A stretch of 64,000 nucleotides of DNA from NCBI GenBank assembly GCA_004352715.1, contig SCFE01000036.1, positions 1,629,942 to 1,693,941 of the forward strand. The letters run 5' to 3'. The translations under genes and the position numbers were made by a program. The notes under the pieces were generated by a model that saw only the letters and a program-made list of their open reading frames with translations, did not search any database and was not told the DNA's origin. Source of the stretch: Hofstenia miamia. Taxonomy: Eukaryota; Xenacoelomorpha; Acoela. The first letter of the stretch is position 1. The number at the start of each line of letters is the position of its first letter. This document shows positions 1-12,582 of this stretch, in pieces.

Positions 1-162
1 GGTGCTGGAGATAACTCTCTGATTTCATATCGAGCTGGAATACTTCGGGATGCTCTTGAGCAAAGTATGCCTGATTTAACTCGTGCCAAAATTCGTAATC
101 TATATCGTCGAGTAGACGCTGTTGTCGCTGACTGTGCACAAGGATTGCCTCTTGAAGCTTAG
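1..162 (+). CDS. C-terminal exon of an unidentified conserved-looking gene (partial)
   Basis: Frame 1 is open from the first base to TAG at 160-162, giving 53 residues that end in GLPLEA. The stretch is charged and looks helical (ILRDALEQSMPDLTRAKIRN, then LYRRVDAVVADCA). Codon use is balanced and GC is clearly higher than in the AT-rich sequence just after it, which supports real coding. The 5' part lies outside the window. I do not recognise the family. Two AATAAA motifs at about 389-403 could serve as poly(A) signals for it. It is probably the last exon of a neighbouring plus-strand gene. Confidence 0.6.
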   Translation, partial: GAGDNSLISYRAGILRDALEQSMPDLTRAKIRNLYRRVDAVVADCAQGLPLEA

Positions 163-603
163 AGCTGCCTACTTTTGATAAATACATCGTTCTTTGTTCC
201 AATATGCATTTTATTTTGTTTGTTGAAATACATATTATTTACATATTATTTACATAGAATATATCCTTTAGAATTGTTTCAAAATCGATAAAATAACCTA
301 TTGAATTCGATCAAATAGAAATTAATAATTACTGGGTATAATAGCAGTACATTAAGTTGCTCATACCATTATAAATACAAAAAATGCAAATAAAACAATA
401 AATACATGCATGCACATGCATAGATACATACAGGCATAAGTGATAAATACACACAAGAACAAATAAATATATCTAAAATATATTGTCACTATTGAGTGCA
501 AAAATGTCACTATTGATTACAAAAATGTCATTATTGGACGAAAAATGGTATAGTGATACATTGCATAGCATGAAATTGTGATCTATACTATTTAACTGAT
601 CAT
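163..603. other. AT-rich 3' flank
   Basis: No coding potential. It holds AATAAA hexamers near 389-403 and three imperfect copies of a 21-bp unit starting TGTCACTATTGA at 484-545. It ends where the 239-bp satellite begins. Confidence 0.5.
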
Positions 604-3600
604 AATTAATTCAAAACACAAAAAAATCTCTTATCATAATTACTGAAATGGGTGTTTTATCTGATTTATATAGTTTTTGATTTGAGATGAGTCTTTGTTC
701 ACATGATTCTGAAGACAACCGTAATTTTAGTGTTAACTCTATAAGAGAAAGAATAGAATAATAGAATCGTATATAAAGAACTTTAAAAGCTCTATTAGTG
801 CCGCATATAGTTAAAAGGCTTAAGGATTTACTAATAAAAAATAATTAATTCAAAACACAAAAAAATCTCTTATCATAATTACTGAAATGGGTGTTTTATC
901 TGATTTATATAGTTTTTGATTTGAGATGAGTCTTTGTTCACATGATTCTGAAGACAACCGTAATTTTAGTGTTAACTCTATAAGAGAAAGAATAGAATAA
1001 TAGAATCGTATATAAAGAACTTTAAAAGCTCTATTAGTGCCGCATATAGTTAAAAGGCTTAAGGATTTACTAATAAAAAATAATTAATTCAAAACACAAA
1101 AAAATCTCTTATCATAATTACTGAAATGGGTGTTTTATCTGATTTATATAGTTTTTGATTTGAGATGAGTCTTTGTTCACATGATTCTGAAGACAACCGT
1201 AATTTTAGTGTTAACTCTATAAGAGAAAGAATAGAATAATAGAATCGTATATAAAGAACTTTAAAAGCTCTATTAGTGCCGCATATAGTTAAAAGGCTTA
1301 AGGATTTACTAATAAAAAATAATTAATTCAAAACACAAAAAAATCTCTTATCATAATTACTGAAATGGGTGTTTTATCTGATTTATATAGTTTTTGATTT
1401 GAGATGAGTCTTTGTTCACATGATTCTGAAGACAACCGTAATTTTAGTGTTAACTCTATAAGAGAAAGAATAGAATAATAGAATCGTATATAAAGAACTT
1501 TAAAAGCTCTATTAGTGCCGCATATAGTTAAAAGGCTTAAGGATTTACTAATAAAAAATAATTAATTCAAAACACAAAAAAATCTCTTATCATAATTACT
1601 GAAATGGGTGTTTTATCTGATTTATATAGTTTTTGATTTGAGATGAGTCTTTGTTCACATGATTCTGAAGACAACCGTAATTTTAGTGTTAACTCTATAA
1701 GAGAAAGAATAGAATAATAGAATCGTATATAAAGAACTTTAAAAGCTCTATTAGTGCCGCATATAGTTAAAAGGCTTAAGGATTTACTAATAAAAAATAA
1801 TTAATTCAAAACACAAAAAAATCTCTTATCATAATTACTGAAATGGGTGTTTTATCTGATTTATATAGTTTTTGATTTGAGATGAGTCTTTGTTCACATG
1901 ATTCTGAAGACAACCGTAATTTTAGTGTTAACTCTATAAGAGAAAGAATAGAATAATAGAATCGTATATAAAGAACTTTAAAAGCTCTATTAGTGCCGCA
2001 TATAGTTAAAAGGCTTAAGGATTTACTAATAAAAAATAATTAATTCAAAACACAAAAAAATCTCTTATCATAATTACTGAAATGGGTGTTTTATCTGATT
2101 TATATAGTTTTTGATTTGAGATGAGTCTTTGTTCACATGATTCTGAAGACAACCGTAATTTTAGTGTTAACTCTATAAGAGAAAGAATAGAATAATAGAA
2201 TCGTATATAAAGAACTTTAAAAGCTCTATTAGTGCCGCATATAGTTAAAAGGCTTAAGGATTTACTAATAAAAAATAATTAATTCAAAACACAAAAAAAT
2301 CTCTTATCATAATTACTGAAATGGGTGTTTTATCTGATTTATATAGTTTTTGATTTGAGATGAGTCTTTGTTCACATGATTCTGAAGACAACCGTAATTT
2401 TAGTGTTAACTCTATAAGAGAAAGAATAGAATAATAGAATCGTATATAAAGAACTTTAAAAGCTCTATTAGTGCCGCATATAGTTAAAAGGCTTAAGGAT
2501 TTACTAATAAAAAATAATTAATTCAAAACACAAAAAAATCTCTTATCATAATTACTGAAATGGGTGTTTTATCTGATTTATATAGTTTTTGATTTGAGAT
2601 GAGTCTTTGTTCACATGATTCTGAAGACAACCGTAATTTTAGTGTTAACTCTATAAGAGAAAGAATAGAATAATAGAATCGTATATAAAGAACTTTAAAA
2701 GCTCTATTAGTGCCGCATATAGTTAAAAGGCTTAAGGATTTACTAATAAAAAATAATTAATTCAAAACACAAAAAAATCTCTTATCATAATTACTGAAAT
2801 GGGTGTTTTATCTGATTTATATAGTTTTTGATTTGAGATGAGTCTTTGTTCACATGATTCTGAAGACAACCGTAATTTTAGTGTTAACTCTATAAGAGAA
2901 AGAATAGAATAATAGAATCGTATATAAAGAACTTTAAAAGCTCTATTAGTGCCGCATATAGTTAAAAGGCTTAAGGATTTACTAATAAAAAATAATTAAT
3001 TCAAAACACAAAAAAATCTCTTATCATAATTACTGAAATGGGTGTTTTATCTGATTTATATAGTTTTTGATTTGAGATGAGTCTTTGTTCACATGATTCT
3101 GAAGACAACCGTAATTTTAGTGTTAACTCTATAAGAGAAAGAATAGAATAATAGAATCGTATATAAAGAACTTTAAAAGCTCTATTAGTGCCGCATATAG
3201 TTAAAAGGCTTAAGGATTTACTAATAAAAAATAATTAATTCAAAACACAAAAAAATCTCTTATCATAATTACTGAAATGGGTGTTTTATCTGATTTATAT
3301 AGTTTTTGATTTGAGATGAGTCTTTGTTCACATGATTCTGAAGACAACCGTAATTTTAGTGTTAACTCTATAAGAGAAAGAATAGAATAATAGAATCGTA
3401 TATAAAGAACTTTAAAAGCTCTATTAGTGCCGCATATAGTTAAAAGGCTTAAGGATTTACTAATAAAAAATAATTAATTCAAAACACAAAAAAATCTCTT
3501 ATCATAATTACTGAAATGGGTGTTTTATCTGATTTATATAGTTTTTGATTTGAGATGAGTCTTTGTTCACATGATTCTGAAGACAACCGTAATTTTAGTG

Positions 3601-4844
3601 TTAACTCTATAAGAGAAAGAATAGAATAATAGAATCGTATATAAAGAACTTTAAAAGCTCTATTAGTGCCGCATATAGTTAAAAGGCTTAAGGATTTACT
3701 AATAAAAAATAATTAATTCAAAACACAAAAAAATCTCTTATCATAATTACTGAAATGGGTGTTTTATCTGATTTATATAGTTTTTGATTTGAGATGAGTC
3801 TTTGTTCACATGATTCTGAAGACAACCGTAATTTTAGTGTTAACTCTATAAGAGAAAGAATAGAATAATAGAATCGTATATAAAGAACTTTAAAAGCTCT
3901 ATTAGTGCCGCATATAGTTAAAAGGCTTAAGGATTTACTAATAAAAAATAATTAATTCAAAACACAAAAAAATCTCTTATCATAATTACTGAAATGGGTG
4001 TTTTATCTGATTTATATAGTTTTTGATTTGAGATGAGTCTTTGTTCACATGATTCTGAAGACAACCGTAATTTTAGTGTTAACTCTATAAGAGAAAGAAT
4101 AGAATAATAGAATCGTATATAAAGAACTTTAAAAGCTCTATTAGTGCCGCATATAGTTAAAAGGCTTAAGGATTTACTAATAAAAAATAATTAATTCAAA
4201 ACACAAAAAAATCTCTTATCATAATTACTGAAATGGGTGTTTTATCTGATTTATATAGTTTTTGATTTGAGATGAGTCTTTGTTCACATGATTCTGAAGA
4301 CAACCGTAATTTTAGTGTTAACTCTATAAGAGAAAGAATAGAATAATAGAATCGTATATAAAGAACTTTAAAAGCTCTATTAGTGCCGCATATAGTTAAA
4401 AGGCTTAAGGATTTACTAATAAAAAATAATTAATTCAAAACACAAAAAAATCTCTTATCATAATTACTGAAATGGGTGTTTTATCTGATTTATATAGTTT
4501 TTGATTTGAGATGAGTCTTTGTTCACATGATTCTGAAGACAACCGTAATTTTAGTGTTAACTCTATAAGAGAAAGAATAGAATAATAGAATCGTATATAA
4601 AGAACTTTAAAAGCTCTATTAGTGCCGCATATAGTTAAAAGGCTTAAGGATTTACTAATAAAAAATAATTAATTCAAAACACAAAAAAATCTCTTATCAT
4701 AATTACTGAAATGGGTGTTTTATCTGATTTATATAGTTTTTGATTTGAGATGAGTCTTTGTTCACATGATTCTGAAGACAACCGTAATTTTAGTGTTAAC
4801 TCTATAAGAGAAAGAATAGAATAATAGAATCGTATATAAAGAAC
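604..4844 (+). repeat. 239-bp satellite array, about 17.7 copies
   Basis: The unit starts AATTAATTCAAAACAC at 604, 843, 1082 and so on, every 239 bp, up to an N at 4845. The copies I compared are identical base for base. The unit is AT-rich and has no open frame of note. Such perfect identity means either very recent homogenisation or an array length set by gap filling, so the copy number should not be trusted. The last unit is cut off at the N. Reverse-complement copies lie at 15323-15654. Confidence 0.95.
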
Positions 4845-4855
4845 NTGAAACGTAC

Positions 4856-7178
4856 TTTATTGAGTAGATTTATCTTCGTTATTGCATTGGCGGTTTCACC
4901 AGAATGTCTGACCAGCAGTGCAATTAACCGAACGAAGGCGTCCAGAGTATGATAGCAGCGGGCTCTGGTCAAACTGGGATTGTTGTGCGCCGACTGATCG
5001 TTAAGAGCTCTATAGCACAAATCCACGCATGTTTCCGTGCATAAGCGGAAGAACCTGGTGATCAAGTCATCAGTCTTCAAAATGCCTTGATGATGCATCT
5101 AAAAATACTTGAAAATATGCGCAGACTATACTACTAATAAATTTATTTTAAGATGCTTCAGCAAAATGCATATTGGGAATGACAACAATAAAAATATATC
5201 AAAGTTAATAAATGCATAACAATGCAATGTGCTTATTTACAAAATTTAGTTTTAATTGCACTTTAGTGCATAAAAACTTCTTTTCAGGTTGGTTTCTATT
5301 CAACATTGATGATATAATATATAATTTTAACCTGAGACACAAATGTGGAAAAAGCCTTTGTACTTTCACGACCACCATGTGGAGAATGATAAAGAGTGAC
5401 CCATTCGCGTAACAGTTGTTCTGTTTTGTCTCTCAAACCCGGGGGATCATCAAATTCTCGTGCCTGTGAAATACCGGAGTGCATCATCGATAAAGGTGCA
5501 CCAGATCTTTCAATTATTACTGAATCCACAGAACCACGCACCTGCAAAAATAGTTAAAATCGTAACTGAAATATATTAAAATACTAATTCCATAAGCTGC
5601 AAGAGGCCGTCAGGACGCGTAGGTTGTTGGGCAACACGATTGAGTGCATCAACTGTGTGATATAGATCTGCATATTTCGCTTCAAGAAGCGCATTTGTAG
5701 AATTTTCATCAAATAGATATCTTTTAACTAGATGCATTGCAAAGTTCACAACATTGAAATTCAAGCCGTTATCCATCCACTAAAAAGAATCGCATATAAG
5801 ATTGTCTTCCATAAAATACGAAATTCACGTCATAAAACTCCAGTTTTATCTATTAAAAGTAAATACTTTTTAAGATCATGTATACATACAGGCCTGAATT
5901 GTAAATTGAGAATATTAGACTAACAATCGATCTTGTAAACATTCGATTTTATACATTCCAGACAATGACCTCCTTCGGTTTATCCGCAAGTAAAATGTAT
6001 ACAACTAAGTTGTGGAATAATTCATATGTACATATATTCTGAACAAATTTGTTCATTTACAATTGTTATTCAATAAAAATGACATAAAAAGCAATTTTCG
6101 CATGCATTCGTTTACTTTCTTATAAAACTTAATTTACCCTTTTCAATTTCAGTATGTAATATAATTCCTTAGCTAATCACAATTGATCATAAATAGGCCT
6201 AAAATGGAAGCATTGGTGTTAATTTATATGCTTGGGATTGGGCCAAGAAAGGGCCTAAATTATCACCCCATATCAATCTTGGGTGATAGAGTGGGAAGAG
6301 TATGACCTCCATTAAGCTTTTGATTACTACTCAAAAAGTTGTTTAGCTTTCTAATAAAACTTGATCGCTTTTCCTAACTTTCTTTGGGGTGGTTAGGCCC
6401 TAATAATTTTTTCTAAATATCTGCCTAATTTATGTAAAATTAAAAGGGGGGGTACAAATCCTGCTACTCCAGGCCTTAGGAACTCAAAAACGTCCATGCG
6501 GAATTGGATTAGCAAATTTGAAAGTAGTAAATGTTAAAAAAACAAATGCACATGAAAAGATATCAAATACTCAATGAGTTTTAAAACATTCTTATAAATT
6601 ATCACCTGAGCTAGAACAGCATCGTAGTGATGCATATTAACCAGTCTATTTCGAATGAGACAATCTACTGCATCGACGTTGTGACGGAATTCTTCTCGGC
6701 CTTCGCAAAGCACCTTGGTTACATTCTTATTCGTCCACATTGGACCGTAAGCACGTTGATCCTGAAGACCTTTCAATATCAGTAAATGACAGTCTCGAAA
6801 ACGCAAAGCCATCTCTGGTTCAACTTTTATTTGACCTAGGCCAGCCATCAAGCTCTCAACTGTCTAAATTTAAATTTAAATGTCCAAAAATACAATTGAA
6901 CAACGAAAAATTTTTACTAAAATTTATAGAATCACATACTAGATTCAGAATACAATATACATAAAAAGAAGTTATTGAACATTTAACAAGACCTTTTGAA
7001 GGAGAGTTAAAGCAGTGACAATTTCCCGTGAGTTTCTCGCAACAATAACTGATTCCAAGAGATTTCTCATTGGTGTGCTTATCATTTGCGTTGGTGACTG
7101 CATCGCAGCCTTGATATGTTGCTCCAATTCAGATACCATTTTGTTGTATATTTGAGTGATATCATCAGTGGCGTAAGG
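4856..7178 (-). CDS. CNOT1: CCR4-NOT complex scaffold subunit 1, five consecutive exons (partial)
   Basis: Five minus-strand exons with GT-AG borders, in coding order 7178-6993, 6863-6606, 5779-5585, 5541-5332 and 5098-4856. Joined, they match the C-terminal third of animal CNOT1 (the part leading into the Not1 domain) without gaps. Recognisable stretches include [68 protein letters not shown] and [20 protein letters not shown]1 is the large scaffold of the CCR4-NOT deadenylase in mRNA decay and translational repression. Introns are about 43 to 826 bp. No earlier exons are visible between 7179 and 10271. The downstream exons are not on this strand nearby: the next ones appear on the plus strand at 23589, so this contig is probably inverted. 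Family call is strong; the local gene structure is broken by assembly. Confidence 0.92.
6120..6500. other. CNOT1 intron sequence, no gene seen
   Basis: Non-coding stretch between CNOT1 exons, with several short G/C-rich patches such as GGGCCTAAATTATCACCCC that may be an old dispersed repeat. No terminal repeats or frame recognised. Confidence 0.35.
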
Positions 7179-8610
7179 CTAAAATTACGAACTAAATGTT
7201 GATCAATAGAAATTAGTCATGTGATATATCTTAACTCATTAGATCCTGAAGCATCAATTTTTAAAAATTTGACACGTATTGATTAATTTATTAGTTAAAA
7301 TCAACACAAACAACTCATTTCGTTACACTTTACTCCAATCTCAAATTTTCAACGAATTTGAATTTTTGGATCATAGCGATCGACCAATTATTTTTAAGGA
7401 TTATAATTACAAGTACGATAATCAAGAAAACCACTTTCATTCTGAATTTTACACAACAAAGACATGAGGCAGATAGTACAACGAAGGGGTCATTAGCAAA
7501 ATTTTGAAACAATGTTTCTTCTGAATTTTCCACTTGTTTAATAAACCAACCATCTATTGTTCAAGAATATATCAATGTCTCACCGATATAATGGATTCCA
7601 CCATTTTCTACTTATACCTCTTCAGTATTTGTTTGCGATTCTGGTTCATTCAATTTGATTCTCTCAAATGCATGTTATACTGAGAAACAGTTTGGTATTG
7701 CGACTTGTGTTTTTTTTTCAGTATGCTACTCCATTTTGTAGCCATGTGCGCAGATCGGCAATCAGACAATTAAAAAATTGTCTTATGACTGCTTTATCAA
7801 CCCATCAAATGAGATTTGAAGAGACATTGCTGACATGATACACTTCATATCTCCACTCGGTTCTTCTGATATTGCTTTTTTGGTCGCTTGGTATTTTATT
7901 CGCTGACTTCCTCTCAATGTGTATTTAACTTGAATACCGTGTCCTGTCAATTCATTGATGAGCACAACATCGCATCATCATCTTCATTTCCACTATCCTT
8001 TCTGATGGTATGCCAAATTCAAAACTGGGAAGTTCTATATAGATATTTGCATGCGTGTAGTCATCTTCATACTCACTAAAAATGATGTCTAATGTTTAAT
8101 TTGCAGTGCCTAAAAGATATTGAGCAAATGAAAGTGTTTTAAACAGTTGTGCCTGGTGGGTCGAAATTGACTCACCATGGAAAGAATAAATTAATCTTAT
8201 AATTATATGTTGGAAGTATGAACTTATGAGTTACATGTATATATAATAAGAATAGTTAAAATTACTAAAATGTCAAAACCAAGAAGTTGTACGATATCGT
8301 AATAACATTTACTTAGTTTATGTTTTGCAACATTTTCAGTTTTTCAAATTCTGCAAAATTTAATATTAATTGATTCTAAAACAAAATAAAATGCAAAATA
8401 TCAGGGTGTCCGCGCTGCCTGGAAATTCAAATTTGTATTGTCAAATTTACTCCCTTGTCTAAATGTACCAGGGTTCCAATAAGATTGCCACTGAACTAAC
8501 AAGTAATGTTAGGAATAGGTTCCTGATCAAGAGTTGAAATTGCAGTAACAACTCCATTGTCTAGCCATCTTGTTAAGTACAGCTTGATATTACGAACTAC
8601 TATATATATA
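7179..8610. other. Non-coding, upstream side of the CNOT1 exons
   Basis: Frames here (for example around 7279-7533 and 7783-8079) are short, overlap on opposite strands and show no family signature. Probably intron sequence of CNOT1, since no exon borders with a matching product are seen. Confidence 0.4.
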
Positions 8611-9189
8611 CACTGCGTGTCATTTGTTTATGCAGGTATCAATTTTCAAATAATATCGCGCACAATGGAGGTACGATGCTGAATGGCCACTGGTGGACTT
8701 CATTTGAGTAGTCCCTCAAGTGGTATGGGTTTACTCTGAACCCACTACTGTTTTCCCGCCAAATTCAAAATTCGTTAATTCCAGGCGTGCCATTTGTTTA
8801 TGCACTGTAAAGTTTTTGCGCTGTTATAATCTATAAAAACACGGTAGATAGAAACATGAACATAGAGGAGCAAACACTTCTAGTGATTTATGTGGGCACC
8901 GTGACACTGCAACACTTTCACTAGCCACTTGTCGACTGATTTCGTTAGATTCCGTATCACATCTCCTGGGGTTTCTGCGCAAGCTGCCTTAATTGCTTCC
9001 CAAAGATCGGTATTGTTTNAATGTGAAATGTCTAATGCTCAGATTCAAAACAGATGGGAAATTTGAAAAACCACGAGAAATTTCAATGTGAGGTATAGAT
9101 GCCACAAATGCCATCTATTGATCATTGCATGTGTTACTTGTTTAAAACAGACTTGTTTTAATGTTTGCATAAACAAATGGCACACACTG
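8611..9189 (-). mobile_element. Internally deleted Tc1-type element with TA target duplication
   Basis: Terminal inverted repeats CACTGCGTGTCATTTGTTTA at 8611 and the complement of CAGTGTGTGCCATTTGTTTA ending at 9189 agree over about 21 of 24 bases, and both ends are flanked by TA. A third partial copy of the terminal motif (GTGCCATTTGTTTATGCACT) lies near 8786-8806. The element is 579 bp and holds only the 3' end of a transposase on the minus strand, so it cannot move itself. A single N at 9019 may hide a small join. Confidence 0.75.
8880..9018 (-). pseudogene. Tc1 transposase C-terminal fragment
   Basis: The minus-strand frame reads NTDLWEAIKAACAE, then VIRNLTKSVDKWLVKVLQ, ending in HGAHINH and a stop at 8880-8882. 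This is the usual C-terminus of Tc1 transposases (a LWEAIKAAW-like block followed by helices and a G.H tail). The DDE catalytic core is missing, with the fragment ending at the N at 9019. It sits inside the TIR-bounded element at 8611-9189. Confidence 0.75.
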
Positions 9190-10271
9190 TATTGTGGCAT
9201 CAGCATGCTTCATGCAATCATAATAATACATGTTCCAACAATTACTGCTAGAGGCTCTTGCAACAGTAATTCCTCTCCTCTCACGTTCCCGCATTCAAGC
9301 TACCTACGCCACTGCGCAGTATTAATTTGTTCTGCCTAATGGTAGGTTGCTGTTGTTTTGCGTACTATCTTTTGTTATAAATAGGGCCCTTGTGTGTGCA
9401 AACATTAATAAAAGTTTCTTAGTTCATGCAGCTCAGTTCTATCATTGCTAATATTTTATAAATAGATGGCCATGAGCAGCTAGACTTTCAACAGAGATGA
9501 GGGGGGGGGTGCATGGCATGTAATTCAGACGCAGGTCATTCTCGTCTGTCTTGTGACTACCACGTAAAACCGTTCATTTCTGGGGTCTAGTTGGTGCAGA
9601 TACTCATATATCATTGATGGCAGCTTTGTTGCCTTGCTTCACTTCAGCACTAATTGCCACATATTCTTTGATACCACCAAAGTCATGCATATCTGTAGTA
9701 GTTACAATTGCATTATAACTGTATCAGTCCAGATACTTGTACTCTATTACATACTTAAGCTGGCCTCTTTATTGTATACTATTTTAAATTGCTTATGTGT
9801 TAAAGGTGCTCTTGGATGTCTTACCCCAGAGAGAGTAGATACTATGCTATCACTATGTTTTTGCTTTTCTAAATTGCTAACTATGATGATGCTAGATGGT
9901 GACCCTCTGTTAAAGGAACTCAACTTTCTTTTTCTAGAAACTTTGATACCTTCTTTGAAATCATAAGTTAATCTTTCTTTGCCAGCTCAGCTATCAATGC
10001 TAGTGAAAAATCTTACTATACTTTACCTCAATTATGAATGGTTTAGGCATGGCCACAGTTCATAATCTACCTGTACCTGCATTGCTGCTGCAAAACCCCT
10101 CTCAAATCTGACTTACTATATCAAAAGAATGATTACCTAATCACAATCATCCCTAAAAACTCTTACTAAAATTGAACTAATGGAACTGCTTATGAATCAA
10201 GCAGAAAAACTAAATGAAATGGAATCTAGAATGTTGTTTCTAGAGAACTGAACTGTTGCAATCTTCTACTG
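9190..10271. other. Non-coding sequence up to a scaffold gap
   Basis: No exon or element recognised. There is a G9 run near 9500 and a 110-codon plus-strand frame at 9634-9966 that is rich in Cys/Leu/Ile and resembles no family; I treat it as chance. Confidence 0.35.
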
Positions 10272-11271
10272 NNNNNNNNNNNNNNNNNNNNNNNNNNNNN
10301 NNNNNNNNNNNNNNNNNNNNNNNNNNNNNNNNNNNNNNNNNNNNNNNNNNNNNNNNNNNNNNNNNNNNNNNNNNNNNNNNNNNNNNNNNNNNNNNNNNNN
10401 NNNNNNNNNNNNNNNNNNNNNNNNNNNNNNNNNNNNNNNNNNNNNNNNNNNNNNNNNNNNNNNNNNNNNNNNNNNNNNNNNNNNNNNNNNNNNNNNNNNN
10501 NNNNNNNNNNNNNNNNNNNNNNNNNNNNNNNNNNNNNNNNNNNNNNNNNNNNNNNNNNNNNNNNNNNNNNNNNNNNNNNNNNNNNNNNNNNNNNNNNNNN
10601 NNNNNNNNNNNNNNNNNNNNNNNNNNNNNNNNNNNNNNNNNNNNNNNNNNNNNNNNNNNNNNNNNNNNNNNNNNNNNNNNNNNNNNNNNNNNNNNNNNNN
10701 NNNNNNNNNNNNNNNNNNNNNNNNNNNNNNNNNNNNNNNNNNNNNNNNNNNNNNNNNNNNNNNNNNNNNNNNNNNNNNNNNNNNNNNNNNNNNNNNNNNN
10801 NNNNNNNNNNNNNNNNNNNNNNNNNNNNNNNNNNNNNNNNNNNNNNNNNNNNNNNNNNNNNNNNNNNNNNNNNNNNNNNNNNNNNNNNNNNNNNNNNNNN
10901 NNNNNNNNNNNNNNNNNNNNNNNNNNNNNNNNNNNNNNNNNNNNNNNNNNNNNNNNNNNNNNNNNNNNNNNNNNNNNNNNNNNNNNNNNNNNNNNNNNNN
11001 NNNNNNNNNNNNNNNNNNNNNNNNNNNNNNNNNNNNNNNNNNNNNNNNNNNNNNNNNNNNNNNNNNNNNNNNNNNNNNNNNNNNNNNNNNNNNNNNNNNN
11101 NNNNNNNNNNNNNNNNNNNNNNNNNNNNNNNNNNNNNNNNNNNNNNNNNNNNNNNNNNNNNNNNNNNNNNNNNNNNNNNNNNNNNNNNNNNNNNNNNNNN
11201 NNNNNNNNNNNNNNNNNNNNNNNNNNNNNNNNNNNNNNNNNNNNNNNNNNNNNNNNNNNNNNNNNNNNNNN
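10272..11271. other. Scaffold gap, 1000 Ns
   Basis: Exactly 1000 Ns, the usual placeholder for unknown size. Gaps of the same length are at 15655-16654 and 17835-18834. Shorter N runs are at 21125-21577 (453), 40317-41068 (752), 58930-59060 (131) and 63965-64000. Confidence 0.99.
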
Positions 11272-11434
11272 GTGCTATAGAGCTCTTAACGATCAGTCGG
11301 CGCACAACAATCCCAGTTTGACCAGAGCCCGCTGCTATCATACTCTGGACGCCTTCGTTCGGTTAATTGCACTGCTGGTCAGACATTCTGGTGAAACCGC
11401 CAATGCAATAACGAAGATAAATCTACTCAATAAA
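11272..11434 (+). CDS. CNOT1: CNOT1 exon, second copy in opposite orientation (partial)
   Basis: The first 173 bases after the gap (11272-11444) are the exact reverse complement of 4846-5018. The coding part reads [13 protein letters not shown] through TKINLLNK and ends at a GTACGT splice donor at 11435. This is the 3' part of the exon annotated at 4856-5098, so it is the same exon at overlapping contig ends and not a paralogue. In this contig the gene runs on the plus strand, in agreement with the terminal exons at 23589-23864. Confidence 0.9.
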
Positions 11435-11444
11435 GTACGTTTCA

Positions 11445-12224
11445 ACGTTCATTTATTTATTAAAAGCTGCCACTGTTCGGCATTATTCGATAAAAAATGG
11501 AATTCAGTCTATATAATATAGATCTGATATCATTATTAAATTAAGTTAAGAATTCAGTTTGGCACATTCTTTTATGGACTTTTTGTGCCTCGAATTTTTC
11601 TGAAATCAAATGTGGAAAATCTACCAGCCCATATTTGCTTTGAAGATGTCCATACCACAAATTTCGAAAAAAATCTGTCAAATACGAGTTCTTAGTTAGC
11701 ATACGCATACTAAAACGTGTATAGATTAAAATCAAATAATAGGACTACTTGCGGTTAATCCAAGTTTTGAAACTTATAATGCAGTATGCATATATTTCTT
11801 AAACTTATTTTCTTGAGATTTATAATGTTCGCTATATTTTACATTAATAATTTTTATTCATTAAGTCAAAAAGCGTATTGAATTGAGAATATTGAAGAAT
11901 ATTAAGCTATTTGCGTTTAAATGTGCTATCCTTATCCGAACATTTTCCTTGTGTGCTTCCCGTGCTTCTTGGCAATACCAATATCTGCACTTTAATAAAC
12001 CCGAGGAGTAACTGTTCTTGGGTTGCTTAGGATTTTGGTTATCAAAAAGCTTGTTTCGATTGAAGGAAGTTTGAAAAATGACATATTTCATCGCCGATTA
12101 ATTAGATTTCTTATAATTTTAAAGATATAAGAAGGATAAGTATTTCAAACCAATGCTTTTCAAATCAATTTGTATTTTGAAAATGAGGTGTAGCTAATAT
12201 AGAAACTCTTAACCGGTTAATGAT
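11445..12224. other. Non-coding, probably CNOT1 intron
   Basis: AT-rich with no frame matching the expected next CNOT1 residues. Short frames at 11541-11735 and 11861-12091 on the minus strand have no family features. Confidence 0.4.
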
Positions 12225-12542
12225 AGTATTGGTCATAGATAGGGATAATTTCATTGCCGGATACCGGATAATTTACAGGATGCCCTATAATATATTGTTC
12301 AATTATTACTAGGGCAACCAGAAATATGACTTTGAAAAAACAAAACAGTACCCTATTTTTATTACAAAATATGACGGAGTTTAGTTAAATATGCCCTAAA
12401 ATATAACCATCTATTTTTCAAATTGATTCATTTAAGCAATATAAAACGTTTTTCTATTACTGCGAACAAGATATAAAATAAATACAAAAATCTCTAACTT
12501 CTCGGGGTTAGACCAGGAAGTACATACATTGAAATTGAATGA

Positions 12543-12576
<34 letters not shown>

Positions 12577-12582
12577 ATATAT
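12543..12582. repeat. (AT)n microsatellite
   Basis: Alternating AT tract of about 40 bp with one TTT interruption, inside the left arm of the hAT complex. Confidence 0.9.

Noticed and set aside
604-4844. CRISPR-like array
   Set aside because: The whole 239-bp unit repeats with no variable spacers; this is a eukaryotic satellite.
9634-9966. 110-codon plus-strand frame
   Set aside because: No splice context, no family signature and low-complexity hydrophobic composition.
10226-11521. Long open frames spanning 10272-11271 and the other N runs
   Set aside because: They consist almost wholly of N; only the 11272-11434 part is real CNOT1 coding.
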